From Mycocentrospora acerina (lineage: Eukaryota > Ascomycota > Dothideomycetes > Pleosporales): 64,000 bases of DNA. Shown here in pieces: positions 10,616-21,613 of this stretch. Within the stretch, counting starts at the first letter, position 1. The number at the start of each line of letters is the position of its first letter. The stretch is from the NCBI GenBank assembly GCA_022701365.1, contig JAKUHH010000090.1:1-64000 (forward strand), in the 5' to 3' direction. The position numbers were made by a program, and so were the translations under genes. Below the pieces are notes generated by a model, which saw nothing but the letters and a program-made list of their open reading frames with translations, had not been told where the DNA came from and did no database searches.

Positions 10616-10964
10616 GGGTTCAATGACATCAAAGAGAAGTGATCGGAACACCAAGTCTGCTGATATTTTCAAAGTCAGAGAATTGAATGATAGACATGAA
10701 TGAATGTACTACTTGACGCTATATGGTAACTTTGGTCCCTGGCACTACCTGCTGGATAACATGAAGCGTTTAATGTCAGAAGGAAGATTGCTCGCCTGCT
10801 TACTTGAATAGTTTGCACCTCGTCACTGCTTTTCCATCTGACGTAGTCGCTCCATTACATCCTCGATTACGACCAGTTCAAGCACCACGTGAGGGATCCA
10901 TATGAATTTGCCATGATGTGCAACGAACAGCAGAGACCCCCCAAAACGAAAGACGACAACCCCG

Positions 10965-11007
<43 letters not shown>

Positions 11008-11172
11008 AGCACATCAAATCACATAGTGTTAGAAAATAAAGGAACATCCGAACTACCGTATTCATTGTGCAAGAAAGAAAAAGAAGAAATGTGTATACAT
11101 ATTTATATGTATACCTCTATCCGCTCAACACTTACGGAAAAATTCTACAATGATTCCTCCTCCCACGCCTAC
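10616..11172. other. Intergenic region with a long poly(C) tract
   Basis: Convergent 3' flanks of proteasome beta-7 and the GT23-like gene. No gene is seen. Its main feature is the homopolymer at 10965-11004. Confidence 0.7.
10965..11004. repeat. Poly(C) homopolymer, 40 nt
   Basis: An uninterrupted run of 40 C, preceded by a short C-rich lead-in. Read in frame it gives poly-Pro on + or poly-Gly on -, neither part of a credible gene. Its length may be an assembly estimate. Confidence 0.95.
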
Positions 11173-13114
11173 TCACCACACAATCCCCCTCCAATCAAAC
11201 TCGCCATCAATATTCCTCCACATGCCCTTGCCCATAGCACTCTCCCAGCCCATCATCACAGCCAACAGCCTACACGCAGTGCTACTAACCGTGCACACCA
11301 TCGTATCGGCTTTCCCCAGCACCGCCAGATCAAGCAGGTACGCGCGCCCAACCAACTCTCTCAGCCGCATCGCCTGCTCGGGGACTTTATCGGCGTTGAT
11401 TTTCAGCGCGTCCCCCGCGTTGCCGACGGGCTGGCCGAGGCTGAAGAAGACGTCGCGGTAGAACCCGCCTTCCCAGCCGGTGATTTCGTCGATCCAGGGG
11501 TTCTTTTTGCCCTGGGCGGCTTCGAGCGCGGACTTGGTGGCCAGCACGATGTGGTCTTGGGCGCGGAGCGAGTTGGGGCCTAGTTCGGGGGAGTCGTAGA
11601 CGGTGGGGTCGTCGGAGGCGAGGATGATTTTAGAGGTGGTGTGACGGGTGAGGAGGGGGTTGGAGGATGATGAGGAGGAGTATGGAGAGGAAGGGGTGCT
11701 GCGTTTGGTCTTTTTGAGACCGCCTTCGACAATGTCAATGTAGAGGTCGCGGGCTGTGTCGAAGTAGCGGTCTAGTGGGATGTAGTCCTTTTGGTATTGG
11801 TATTCCATGGGGTGTTTATCGCCGCGGCGGACGTGCATCCCGATGCTTATGCCGTCTTCTTCTTTGACGGCGCCGTAGAGCTCGAGCGCGCGGTTGAGGA
11901 CGTATTTGGCGTCGTCGTTGCGCAGCTTGAAGAGCGCTTCATACCCGGTGCGGAGGAGGGCGAATATCTTGTGCTGGCGTTGCACGCGCATCTTGGTGGC
12001 ATCTTCCCATTCTTCGGTGAAAGAGTGGCCAAAGTGAGATGTCAATGTGGCGCTGGAAACGACAATGTGGCGGGCGTTGTGTGGGCATGGGACCATGTGG
12101 GATTTGGGAGGCGGCATGCATCCTGCTGTAGGAGGTGGGATAAAAAAGGAGGAATATTTTCCGTAAGGCCTGCAAATAAGTCAGTATTCAACATCTCGTT
12201 CACACAGCCCACGGCCAGTTTTTCTTCAGAGTCCAGGATACATACCATCGGGTGTCATCGATGAAGAAAGTTCGGCCCTCAGCTTTAGCCAGCCCGTACG
12301 ACATCCACAATCGCATCAACGTGTTACCGAAGCCTGCGTCCTCGGTCTCCATAACATACGTCAACGTCTTCTTACAGACCTTCAACCCCGCCGTATCAAT
12401 CCCATCAGCAATAGCCTCATCCTCCACAAACCCCTTTGGACGCCTCCCTGTAGCCTTGGACGTTGGCAACAATCCTTGCTCTTCAGCCTCCTGAACATCA
12501 ATGTAATACTGATCTTTCTGGTAATAGTTGAGCATCCGCTTACTAAAACTGGTCGTAGCCTGAGCCTCCTGACGGAACTCCTTTGACAACTCCGACGACT
12601 GATGGCAAATCTCGCGATATTGCGCTGGCCTGAGCGGGAAATCAAAGCTCCCAGGGATCGACACCGTCCACCTCATCTTCCCGTTTGTGTCCTGCAGCGC
12701 AAGAGCAGAAGGTTCCTGTGGTAACTGGCTACCTCCGACCATTTCCCACTCCTCTCCGTCTTCTCCCAAGTTGGCCGTTGGCTGCTGACTGGCGTATATC
12801 TGGCGGATGACAAGCCATATCAGTAGGATTGCTCCACAGCAGCCGATGAGAATCCGCTTAATCGGTCTCGATTGGCTCAACGACGATTGCTTCCTTCCAT
12901 GGCGCGGAATTAAGGACGGAAGGCTCGGCGACAGTGGAGACTGGCTAGATAGCAAACCTCGGCGAGAAGCAACTGTTGGAGAGAGAAACACGGCAGACGT
13001 CGCCGAATGTGGAGGAGGTTCGAGTTGGGAATAGGAAGTAGTAGCCTGTATGGACAGATTGGGATTCTTTCTAGCATGCATTTTCGAAAACTTCTTGGTA
13101 ACTTGGTTGAGCAT
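11173..13114 (-). CDS. GT23-like (alpha-1,6-fucosyltransferase-related) type II membrane protein
   Basis: Two exons (13114-12246 and 12169-11173) give 621 aa. The N-terminus is basic and Ser/Pro-rich and is followed by one membrane span at about residues 88-107, the layout of a Golgi type II glycosyltransferase with a lumenal C-terminal domain. In that domain, GMHVRRGDK (about 400-408) resembles the HVRRTDK donor-binding motif of FUT8-type enzymes. ILASDDPTVY and the DTMVCTVSSTACRLLAVMMG segment match the later FUT8 motifs LATDDP and VCTFSSQVCR. The intron runs 12170-12245 and joins within a Trp codon, giving TRWPYGKYSSFF. Family placement in GT23 or a close relative is well supported. Donor and acceptor are unknown, and I do not claim core fucosylation. 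Confidence 0.75.
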
Positions 13115-14534
13115 ATCGAATGCCGCGGGGGGACTTGCTTTCGCTACTGGGAAGGTATAGCCAGATCGGGATAACTGCTACAGCGTAATAGACGGACAAA
13201 CTCGCTCGCTTTTACAACAGAATGAACACTCAAGACACGAAGATGGTCACCTGGCCCTGCAGGTGGTGTGTGTGTATGTGTGTATGTGTGTATGTGTGTA
13301 TGTGTTCAACCAACTCTAGTCGGATCGAATTGGATCAAAGCAAATTAACAAGAGAAACCAGAAAAGTGAGGCAAAAAACAACAGGAAGCAGCGTCAAGCC
13401 TGCCGTCAAGGAGTGTCGAGTCCTACCACGCCGTCAAGGAGAGAGTGAAGAGTTCAGAAAAGCCCAGAGAAGGAATGGAACACATAGCCTGTCCTTCCGT
13501 CCCACGATCAAAGCCCAGATGACCAGGAGGCAGCGGCAACGCAATGCCATGCCGCAGATGCTCGTCCCAAAGCGCATCGAGTTTCATCCCCCTCCATGCC
13601 AAATCAAGCTCAATCACCATCCAGCGAGCCAAACAGAACCAAGAACACGGTCAAACATACCCAGGGTCTTTAAGCCGCGGTAGTCCTAGTCCGTGGGTGG
13701 ATCAGGGCTTGCGACTGTCCAGGAAGGTGCGAAAAGAGAAATGAGTTCATTACCGTTGGTCTGTGAATGGTCATCAGGATGACTGAGGTTGTGTATCAGA
13801 ATCTGAAACATGCCGTCAAGGAGAAGTGGGGCCGCATGTGGTACGTGCATGGGCGCACTAGTGCTCAAAGAGTGCGAGTTTGTTTCGTAGCACGAATTCT
13901 TGGTCCGGCGCTAGAAGTCTGGCACATGCAACGGGTGCCAACGACAATGGGGCTGAATCCTGGTCTCATGTGGAAATAGTTGAAGCAAAATGGGTAGAGG
14001 ACTGCAACGTCCGTGTGTTTCTGACAACCATCAAGGTAACAACAACATCAATAGAGTACTATTAGCGTTGGACATACTAATACCAACGTAGCCCTCTTCC
14101 TAACCCAGCACGACACCTGCCTCAACACTTGTGACCAACACATCTTGCGTAGCGCGTATTTGCGTCCAGCCAGCCGTGTATGAATATGAAAAACGGGGTA
14201 TCAAATCGAAAATCCCTCGGTAGAAAATAAGACTTCCCACTGCCAATGAGTAGCAGTAAAATAGAGTCAGTCAAAAAGCAGGAATAACAACGCAGCACGA
14301 GCATCTCGTGTCCCATTTCCCCCGATCCACAAATCCCGTGTGGATAAAAAAGCGCCTGGTGCGTCCCGCTGCCGCAAAAAAAATTTGAACAAGTAATAGA
14401 TCCAAAAAAAAAAAGGGAGTACGGCTGATGTTCTCATCCTCATTACGCCGTGTCCGTTACCGCTTCGTGTCGTCTTTGTGGACGTGTAAGACCTCGTATT
14501 ATCCCTGCCGTCACATCATGACGTCTATCCGATA
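13115..14534. other. Intergenic region without a recognised gene
   Basis: It holds a TGTGTA microsatellite (13266-13305) and three copies of GCCGTCAAGGAG near 13398, 13431 and 13810. Open frames up to 153 codons on + overlap the repeats and show no domain. It should contain the GT23-like promoter and the kinesin 3' flank. Confidence 0.6.
13266..13305. repeat. TGTGTATG microsatellite
   Basis: Four or more tandem TGTGTATG units in the upstream flank of the GT23-like gene. Confidence 0.9.
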
Positions 14535-17449
14535 CTATCGCCCCTCGGAGACAGGCATGAGACTTGTGCGACGCGCCTTGTCGACTCTTCCTGTAATCAT
14601 CTCGTCGAGCATTCTAGTCATCTCTTCGATATTCTTGCCGGTGTTATTAGAAGGCGGCGGTAGAAACGGTTTTGGGCTAGTAGGCGATGTTGGGCCCTTG
14701 GCAATGAGACTCACGCCGCTGGCCCTAGCGCTGCTGCCCTCGCTGTGACTGCGTCGGTAGGACGAAGTTCGTCTGCTACCCGGCGACCCATCGCTCCCGA
14801 CTTCATGTGCGTTTTCGTTCTTCTTCCGGGCTGACGTGAGCGCTGCGATCATTCGCTCCTTGTCTTCAAGTTGAGCTCGTAGACTGTAGATTTCGGCGTC
14901 CTTTTCTATAATAGTCGCGAGCAAGCCACCGTCCTCGCTGCTCCCAAACTTTTCTCTGATTGAGATTGAGACGCGAGAGTGACTCGATCTCCGTGCTTGT
15001 AATAAGCGCTTCTCCAGTGTGGTAATGTAGCGATTCCTGTCTGCGAGATCTGTTTGTAGTGCATGGATCTGTGCAGCCTGACTTGCACTACCGTCTCCGT
15101 TCTCTCCTACTGAATCGTCTTCTTCCGATCCGTCAAGGCCGTGAGGGGGCTGCGAATGGCTTGTGCGTGGGACCTCAAGTGTGGCATGACTTGCAGAAGA
15201 GCGTATAGAGCTTGGCCGCACGTCACCTCCATTGCTAAGCATGGAGCCGCGCTGAAAGCTCAACGAAGAGAACGATCGACTCTTGTTGACCCCGAGAGAT
15301 TTCGAGCTCAAGATCAGCCGATTGAGATGCTCGATACGTTCTTTCAACGCAGTACGAGCCAACTGCATCTCCAGCATCTGCTCTTGGTGTCGTTGCCTAT
15401 GTTCCAGCTCACGTGCTCTCTCCTCCTCTTTGTCTCGTTGTAGCTCATCCTCGTCTTCTTCCTTTGTTTCCTTGCCCTTGCCATCTTCAAGCTGTTTCTT
15501 CAGCTCTTGGATCTCCAATCGATATCGGTCCAATAGTGCCCGGCTTCCTGCATCTCCACCGGCACCTAAAGACTCGTCCGCTTTCTTGGCATGGCTGACA
15601 ATATTGTTCTTGGCTCGGGATGCAAACTTCAAAGTGTTGAGTGTTTCGCCTGTGTGACTAGATGCAGCGGCAGTGCTACCGCTGGCCCCGATTTGGATCG
15701 TGCATAGAATGCTAACCAAAGAGTTCCCCGAGAGAGCCGGCTGGAGAAGTCGAGTGAGCTTACTATCTCTGTACGGTAAGTGCGTGTCGCCCTTGCCCTT
15801 GGCCTTTTCTGCTTTCTCTTTGTCACTAGTCAATCGGCCAATGACGGTGCCTAGGGTGAGCAAGCTTTTGTTGATGTGCGCGCCTTCGGTCCGCCTCGCT
15901 TTCTCGTCGGCTGCTTTCTCGGACCCCGCCAAATCAATCAAGCTAAGCGTCGAGACTCGCACGCCTCCCGGCACAATGGCGGACCGTTTGTTGTGGGCTG
16001 TGTCGCCCACAGGTCCAGGGGCGCGTTCTCTGCTCTCGACGACGATCTGCACGACCGCATGACTGCGTGAGCTGCGTGCGTTGAACTGAGTTCCCGCAAC
16101 CCGTCGGGCATTGTCACCGCGAGCGATGACTCTTAGGAGCTGAGTAGGACTTTGCACGATTTCCTCTTTTAGCGGTGTTGCATAAACACCGCGTTTACTG
16201 TCCTCGCGTAGCTTGATCTCTTCCTGTTGCCCAGGTTGACCATTAGCGCCCAGGACAGGCCCCGCCAACAAGTCGTTTATCCGTTCGTTGTAGATTTCGA
16301 GATAGCTGACCCTTAGTAAAAACTCTCGGTGAGGTGTTTCTCGGATATAAGAGAATATATCGGTAATGGCCAATGGGATAACGCCGGGGTTTGTGGCTGT
16401 TCCTTGCATGGAAAAAGTCTTGCCCGTACCCGTCATGCCATAAGCAAATACGGTGCCGTGATAACCTTCCATAACCCGTCGAACCAGTCGCTTGGCGGCA
16501 GCGTCATATACGCGGGCGTTGTTGTCTTGGGTATCAAATACATTGTCTAGACGAATGCAAGTTAGCTTCAAGGTCCTTGTAATTTACCACTTTGTGCGAC
16601 TCTACCATAAATATAATCTCCGCCTTCACGGCCTTTGTATGAGACGAGTGCGCGCTTATTGTCAATCTCCCACTCCATCTCTTGCTGTCTGTCTTTGGCC
16701 CCGACATCTGGCCGTACTCGCACACTGACAATGACATTGCCCTTGCCATCTTTCAAGGTTGAGCTTCTATCGCCTTTGGTGTCTGTCCGCCCCCTCATTT
16801 CGTCTTCTCCCTCTTCAAAAGTTGTTGCACTCGTTGTGTACGATCCTTGGGGCGAGGAATTCCGACTCTGTGGAGGAGAAGGTAAGCTCAGGCGACTGGG
16901 GTCGACGGCGACAGATTCTATACTGCCGTTGAGAAAGCTGGTAGGTGCCAAGGGCGATTTTGGAAGCAAACCCCGCGCCCCACCAATATTTGAGGTCCTT
17001 GGCTTCTTGAGGCTGCTATCTCGGGAGGGCACCGACGCTCTGGACGTGCTCGAGAGTCGTTGGTTGACTGTTTCGCCGCTGGGTGTCGAGCTTGTGGATA
17101 GTGGGCTGGCAGGATTCGATCTCGCCATATGGCGGGGCGGCTGCGGGAAGGCCCCAATGCTGACAGTCTTGCGTAGCGACTTTCCTGCAGGGAGTGAGCT
17201 TGAAGGGGAATCTTGGGCGAATGTGGGGACCGAGGGCGAGGTTGTGTGTTTCGGGCTTGGCCGGTAGACTGGTGACGAGGAAACGGCACGGGTTGAGGTT
17301 GCAGAACCGGGAAGCAAAGAAGATGAAGAAATGCGCGATGCAGGGCCAGCGGTGGAATTTCTTGTTTTCGCTACCGGCAGCGAGGGAAGTGGACCAGACG
17401 GGGGTGCAATGGATGGCCTAGATGGGCGCGGTAGCGTGTTGCCCGACAT
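14535..17449 (-). CDS. Kinesin-7 family motor (KipA/Kip2/Tea2-like)
   Basis: Two exons (17449-16606 and 16546-14535) give 951 aa. It is a plus-end-directed microtubule motor that in fungi carries polarity and plus-end factors. A Ser/Pro-rich disordered N-terminus (about 1-210) precedes the motor domain, which starts at VIVSVRVRPDVG. The P-loop GMTGTGKT is at 318-325, switch I is NARSSRSH, switch II is LIDLAGSEKA, and HINKSLLTLGTVI and HLPYRDSKLTRLLQPALSG are present. The neck and stalk contain coiled coil (DRYRLEIQELKKQLED onward) and end in a Ser-rich tail. The long N-terminal extension before an internal motor distinguishes Kip2/KipA from conventional kinesin. The 59-nt intron at 16547-16605 joins DYIY to DNVFDTQD. 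I chose MSGNTLPRP as start; an upstream in-frame ATG at 17527 would add 26 residues. Confidence 0.92.
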
Positions 17450-19359
17450 TGTTGTGTGGCTGGTCCAGTGAATGGCTGCGTGGATGAGGCTGCAGCGACG
17501 GTGAGTCGCCGGGATGCGCTGGCGCAACGGGGGCGTTTCTCTCCCTCTCTTTTTTATTTTATTACTGGAGCCCTACGCCCACAGCGCACATAGCCGTGGC
17601 TCCCCCAGGCCTTTGCGGCAGCCTTGAATATAATAGCAGCGCTGCTGTTAGGCCAGGGACGAGTTGGCGAACAGATGGTCCAGTGACGTGCGCGCAGCCC
17701 ACGGGTCAAGGCGGCGGAAACAAGCGTGTCGAGGGTGCGAAGGTGCGAGGGCGGGCGAGTGCAGCTGGCTGGACAAGGGTCCACGCGACGGTTCGCGGAG
17801 TTCAATGTCACTTGGGGACGGTAGTGGTCTTGAGTGCAGCGGGAATGATGATATGATGAAGCAGCCTCAGGGTCCCTTGGCTTGGGACAAGAACGAAAGA
17901 TTCACACGGGACACGAAAGGAGCGTAGTGGTCGGCGATGCTACCTAACAAGCTCTTGCAGGGGTGCCTCGCATTGGGCGCAGGGGCCGTCGGATGGATGA
18001 ATGAACGCGAACCGTGTGGAGAAGAGGACCAGGACCAGTGTGCACCCGCAGGACAACACGTAGAGGGTGGAGCAGCACACAGGTAATGGTAGTGGTGATG
18101 GTAGCGGTAGTGGTAGTGGTAGTTGTGGTAGTAGTGGCAGTGGCAGTGGCAGTGGCAGTGGCAGCAGTGGTTGCAATAGCAACAACAGCTAGAGAAAACC
18201 ACCGCTCTCTGGCTCTGCGGCAAGCAGAAGAAAGGGGTTTGCCGTCACAGTCCTGCGCGTTGTTGACTTAAGATGGACTGGAAATTCCAAACCCAATCGG
18301 TGCGCCAAAGCAGTTAACACAAGGCATTCCGCCTCCGCCCTGCAGCTCAAGCAGTTCGTCCCCATGCATCTGACTCGCTCGTCTACTTTCATCATCATCA
18401 TCTTCTTCTTCTTCTTCTCCTCCCCACCAACCAGCCCTTGACGGCAACGCGGTATCCTGCCATGTTCCAGCCTCTGTCCAACGCCTGCGCAATGCCCGCA
18501 CAGCGCCCGCAGACACCCACCAAGCACGCCACATGTCATCGATTGGACACTGTGCCTCACGACAGGCTCTCATAGCGGCCGTTGGCCTCTACGATCGACT
18601 TAGTAATTTCCGAGTCACCGAACCATTATCAATCGAGCATAGGGCCGTGTGCTTGGACGTCAATCACGGTGCATTTCATCACGCTCGGCCTCGTGAAGCG
18701 TCGTGCATGGAGAATCACTTGTTTGTACCTAGGTGTACTCCGTAGCAACCACGCGTCGCCATGTCTCTTCACTGGACTGCTGCTTCGTATGCGGCCCGCA
18801 GTCTTTTTTTGGTTCGAGTCTTCAGTAGACGTGCGTTCGTATGTGTCTGCGCTTCGGATAATCGTGTCTCTATGCATCCACCCATAGATCTCATCTCGCA
18901 TGTATTTAAGGCTGGCCAATAACCGCACCCCCACCCTGAGCCCTACCATGGGACTTTGATGCACAAATGGCCTTCACAAACACCGTGGCGAAGCTCATCC
19001 CCTAGATCGACCTCGTTCCGTCGTATGCCTCATCACGCCGTCGTGGCGAGGCATGCCGATCTGCAACTCATGCACATGATTCAGAGCCGCCGTAGCGTTG
19101 GGAAAGACAAAGCGCCTCGGCCGATACGGGACGCTGCGGTTGCGGATATTCCAAAAACGGTTTCTTTTTCAGGGCATTATCAGGTCCTCGCTCTGGGGAG
19201 CCAGGTTGACGTACCGCTGTCCCAGTAAGCGAGCTGTATCAGGATTCGTGGACTCTCCATCACGAAGTACCATGTCAGACTAGCACGGCTAGCGTGCCCG
19301 GGATACACAGCCATCTTAAAGCCCTGGCTACAGGCATCGTGATGTTAGATTGCGACCCT
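17450..19359. other. Long intergenic region, no confident gene
   Basis: It contains a TGGTAG/TGGCAG microsatellite (18082-18172) and a CATCATC-TTCTTCTTC tract (about 18390-18420). A minus-strand frame at 18268-18573 could encode 101 aa with several Cys and Trp and an acidic run, but the acidic run comes from the trinucleotide tract and I recognise no family. The promoter of the kinesin gene must lie at the low-coordinate end. Confidence 0.55.
18082..18172. repeat. TGGTAG/TGGCAG hexanucleotide microsatellite
   Basis: About 90 bp of interrupted TGGTAG, TGGTGA and TGGCAG units, ending in an array of GGCAGT. Confidence 0.9.
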
Positions 19360-21331
19360 TCAGAGTACACCCCATCCAAAAAATCTTTTGCCGATATTGG
19401 TAACAGCCACATATTGAAGTCCCCATAAGGTGAGGTCAATGCTCAGTTCCAACACACCACAGAGCGCAGTGCGCGAAACATGCATGCCAATCGTTCGCCA
19501 GCTCAAATCCCAAACTCCAAACAAAGGTATCACCGTGCGAAGCGGGCCAGCAACGCCTCCTTGGCGGGCGAGGTAGTGCGACGCAATCAATCGGAGAACA
19601 ACTAGCTTGAGTGGAAGCACTGCAAGTCCAACAATCTGTGACTTAACAATGGCACCTATCATCTGGGAAGGTTCGGTGGAAAGTTGGGTTACGCGATGAT
19701 GAGGTCTCGTGCCTGCCACCTCAGGATCCATGCCTGGCGCAGAAACTACTTCGGTATGGCTTGAAAGTATGCGTGGGGGTAATCTGACCTCCATTTCTAC
19801 GATGCCCTCACGAGAAGTAATCCTTATTCTCGGATCATTGTCTTCCTGGTCATTCATGGGCCCTGGGGTCGGAGGCGTGTTTGGTCGTATCATTGCCTCG
19901 ATTGTCTCGATTGGAATGGTAATGATTTCGCCAGAAGGCTCTGCTGCACGTGGATTCCCGGCGTGAGCAAGTGGAAGCTCTAGCCGGGACATGTTTGTGA
20001 TCTGAGTACCACCGACGTCTATAGCTTGTCCCTCGCTCATATCAAGTCTTTGTGTCGGTCCTACGCGCTCTGGTGTGAGTGGCTGGCCCCAACCAATTGC
20101 TACGAGCAGTTTATTGATTGTGTTTCGAACAAAGAGCGGCGATCTCCTTCGTAGCCCCAGAATGGTCGTCGTCCGGTCTTTCCGAGGAATTTCTAGACTC
20201 TCTACATCGGCATTGTCGGGACGTATGACGGAGGTTTCAACAGCTTCGTAGATTGCCGCGTAAATCCACCGTTCGTAGAAATGATCGGCACAAACCAAAA
20301 CCACGGGAGATGTTACGACTGCCTTGATAAAGTCTAATGCGGAAGCAGAAGCACTGTAATGCAAAGACAAAGGTAATAGTGGAGACTCTCTCGAGAACGG
20401 AACAAGTGATCTCCAGTGCGGTAGTAGTGGCATTGCGGGGATGAGGCCGAGGCGTTGCAGACACGCATGGTACGAAAAGGGATAGAACAGAAGCTCGAGG
20501 GAAAGACGAACACTTGGAGAATTAGCTGGCTAGTGTGCCTCTATGCCTCCCGGAAAACATACCCAAGCTTCAATGTGTTCCTCGTCCGGCGAAACAGTCT
20601 GCGCACTTTGGAGCTTGCCCGTGTGGCAAGCAGCAGTCGGTCAATGGGTCGGTAGACGTGAGCGCTGTAGACGATTGTCTGTATGCACATGGTGGCAAAG
20701 ATGCGAGAGGCAAAGCCTGTGTAGATGATGGAGCTGCCTGACTCGGCCAGTTCAGAGACAAGGATGCGGGAGAAGGGGACGGCATGGTGGATGCGGAACG
20801 TCTATGCAGCATGAGTGAGCTGGAGATGGGCAGTCAGCGACAGTAGACAAACATACCAGGATCCTGTTCCTGATGGCGCCTATCCACCACGTGCAGACAT
20901 TCTCGACCAGTGTAGAGGCGAGAGCAACTGCATTTCCTGCCGTGTCCTCGTTCTCCAGCCCTTCCAGGCGCTCCTCGTATGAGCCAGGCAGGCCTGCAGC
21001 GGGCATTCGTCGCCATTCGACTACGCCCACCGAGGCGAGCACGTCGTTTTGGGCATTCCTGAGCCTCTTGCCAAAGTCATGGCTGCGGGGGTTGACCGGA
21101 TTGCCGCGTTCGTCGTACAGCTGAAGGTAGTTGTTGGCGCTGGCTTCAAAGTAGGCTCGAGGAATCTCCGACTGCGACGATTCGAGCTGGGCGTATTCAG
21201 CCGACTGCGTGGCAGCCGGGGTGGGCTCGAATGCTGATCGTCCCTGGCGGTGCTGTCAGCGGGCGTGTCGAGGGCTGGCCCAGCAGTCGACGCACAAAGG
21301 CAATCTTGTCCAGATAGGCTTGACGGCCCAT
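19360..21331 (-). CDS. Unrecognised multi-exon, probably membrane-associated protein
   Basis: I reconstruct four exons (21331-21296, 21252-20857, 20801-20563, 20512-19360) giving 607 aa. Introns 2 and 3 have good GTATGT donors and join smoothly (NRIL to TFRIHHAV; TLKLG to VRLSLELLF). The proposed first intron (21253-21295, GTGCGT...ACAG) is only 43 nt, so the first 12 residues (MGRQAYLDKIAF) are less certain. The N-terminal third is soluble (ARAYFEASANNYLQLYDERG-like, then WRRMPAAGLPGSYEERLEGL). A central segment has hydrophobic stretches (SLHYSASASALDFIKAVV, PVVLVCADHFY). The C-terminus has two more hydrophobic regions (SQIVGLAVLPLKLVVLRLI and LCGVLELSIDLTLWGL). I do not recognise the family and assign no function. 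It is divergent from UTP13 across 282 bp. Confidence 0.65.
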
Positions 21332-21613
21332 CAGAATGGCTGTGCTCGGCGCTGCTCACTGACGCCTGGGGAGTTAGTGGAAGCACGCAGGCACGAGGTA
21401 TTGCTGGAAGCATGCAGGTCCATGCTGGGGCTCGGGGTCTGACGCGCAGCCAGACGAGCTGCAGGCTGGCGCATTCCCGCCATGCCATGTCCGCGCGCGT
21501 GCCGCATGCGCCAGCCTTATCGATAAAGAAAATTCCAGCCAACTCCATCTCGGCCTCGACCTCGACCTCGACCTCGAACAAGCCTCCCGCCTCCTCGCAA
21601 CCCCGACAACACA

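Noticed and set aside
18268..18573. Minus-strand frame of 101 codons with Cys/Trp pattern and acidic run
   Set aside because: The acidic run is produced by a trinucleotide microsatellite, overlapping frames are equally long, and I recognise no family.
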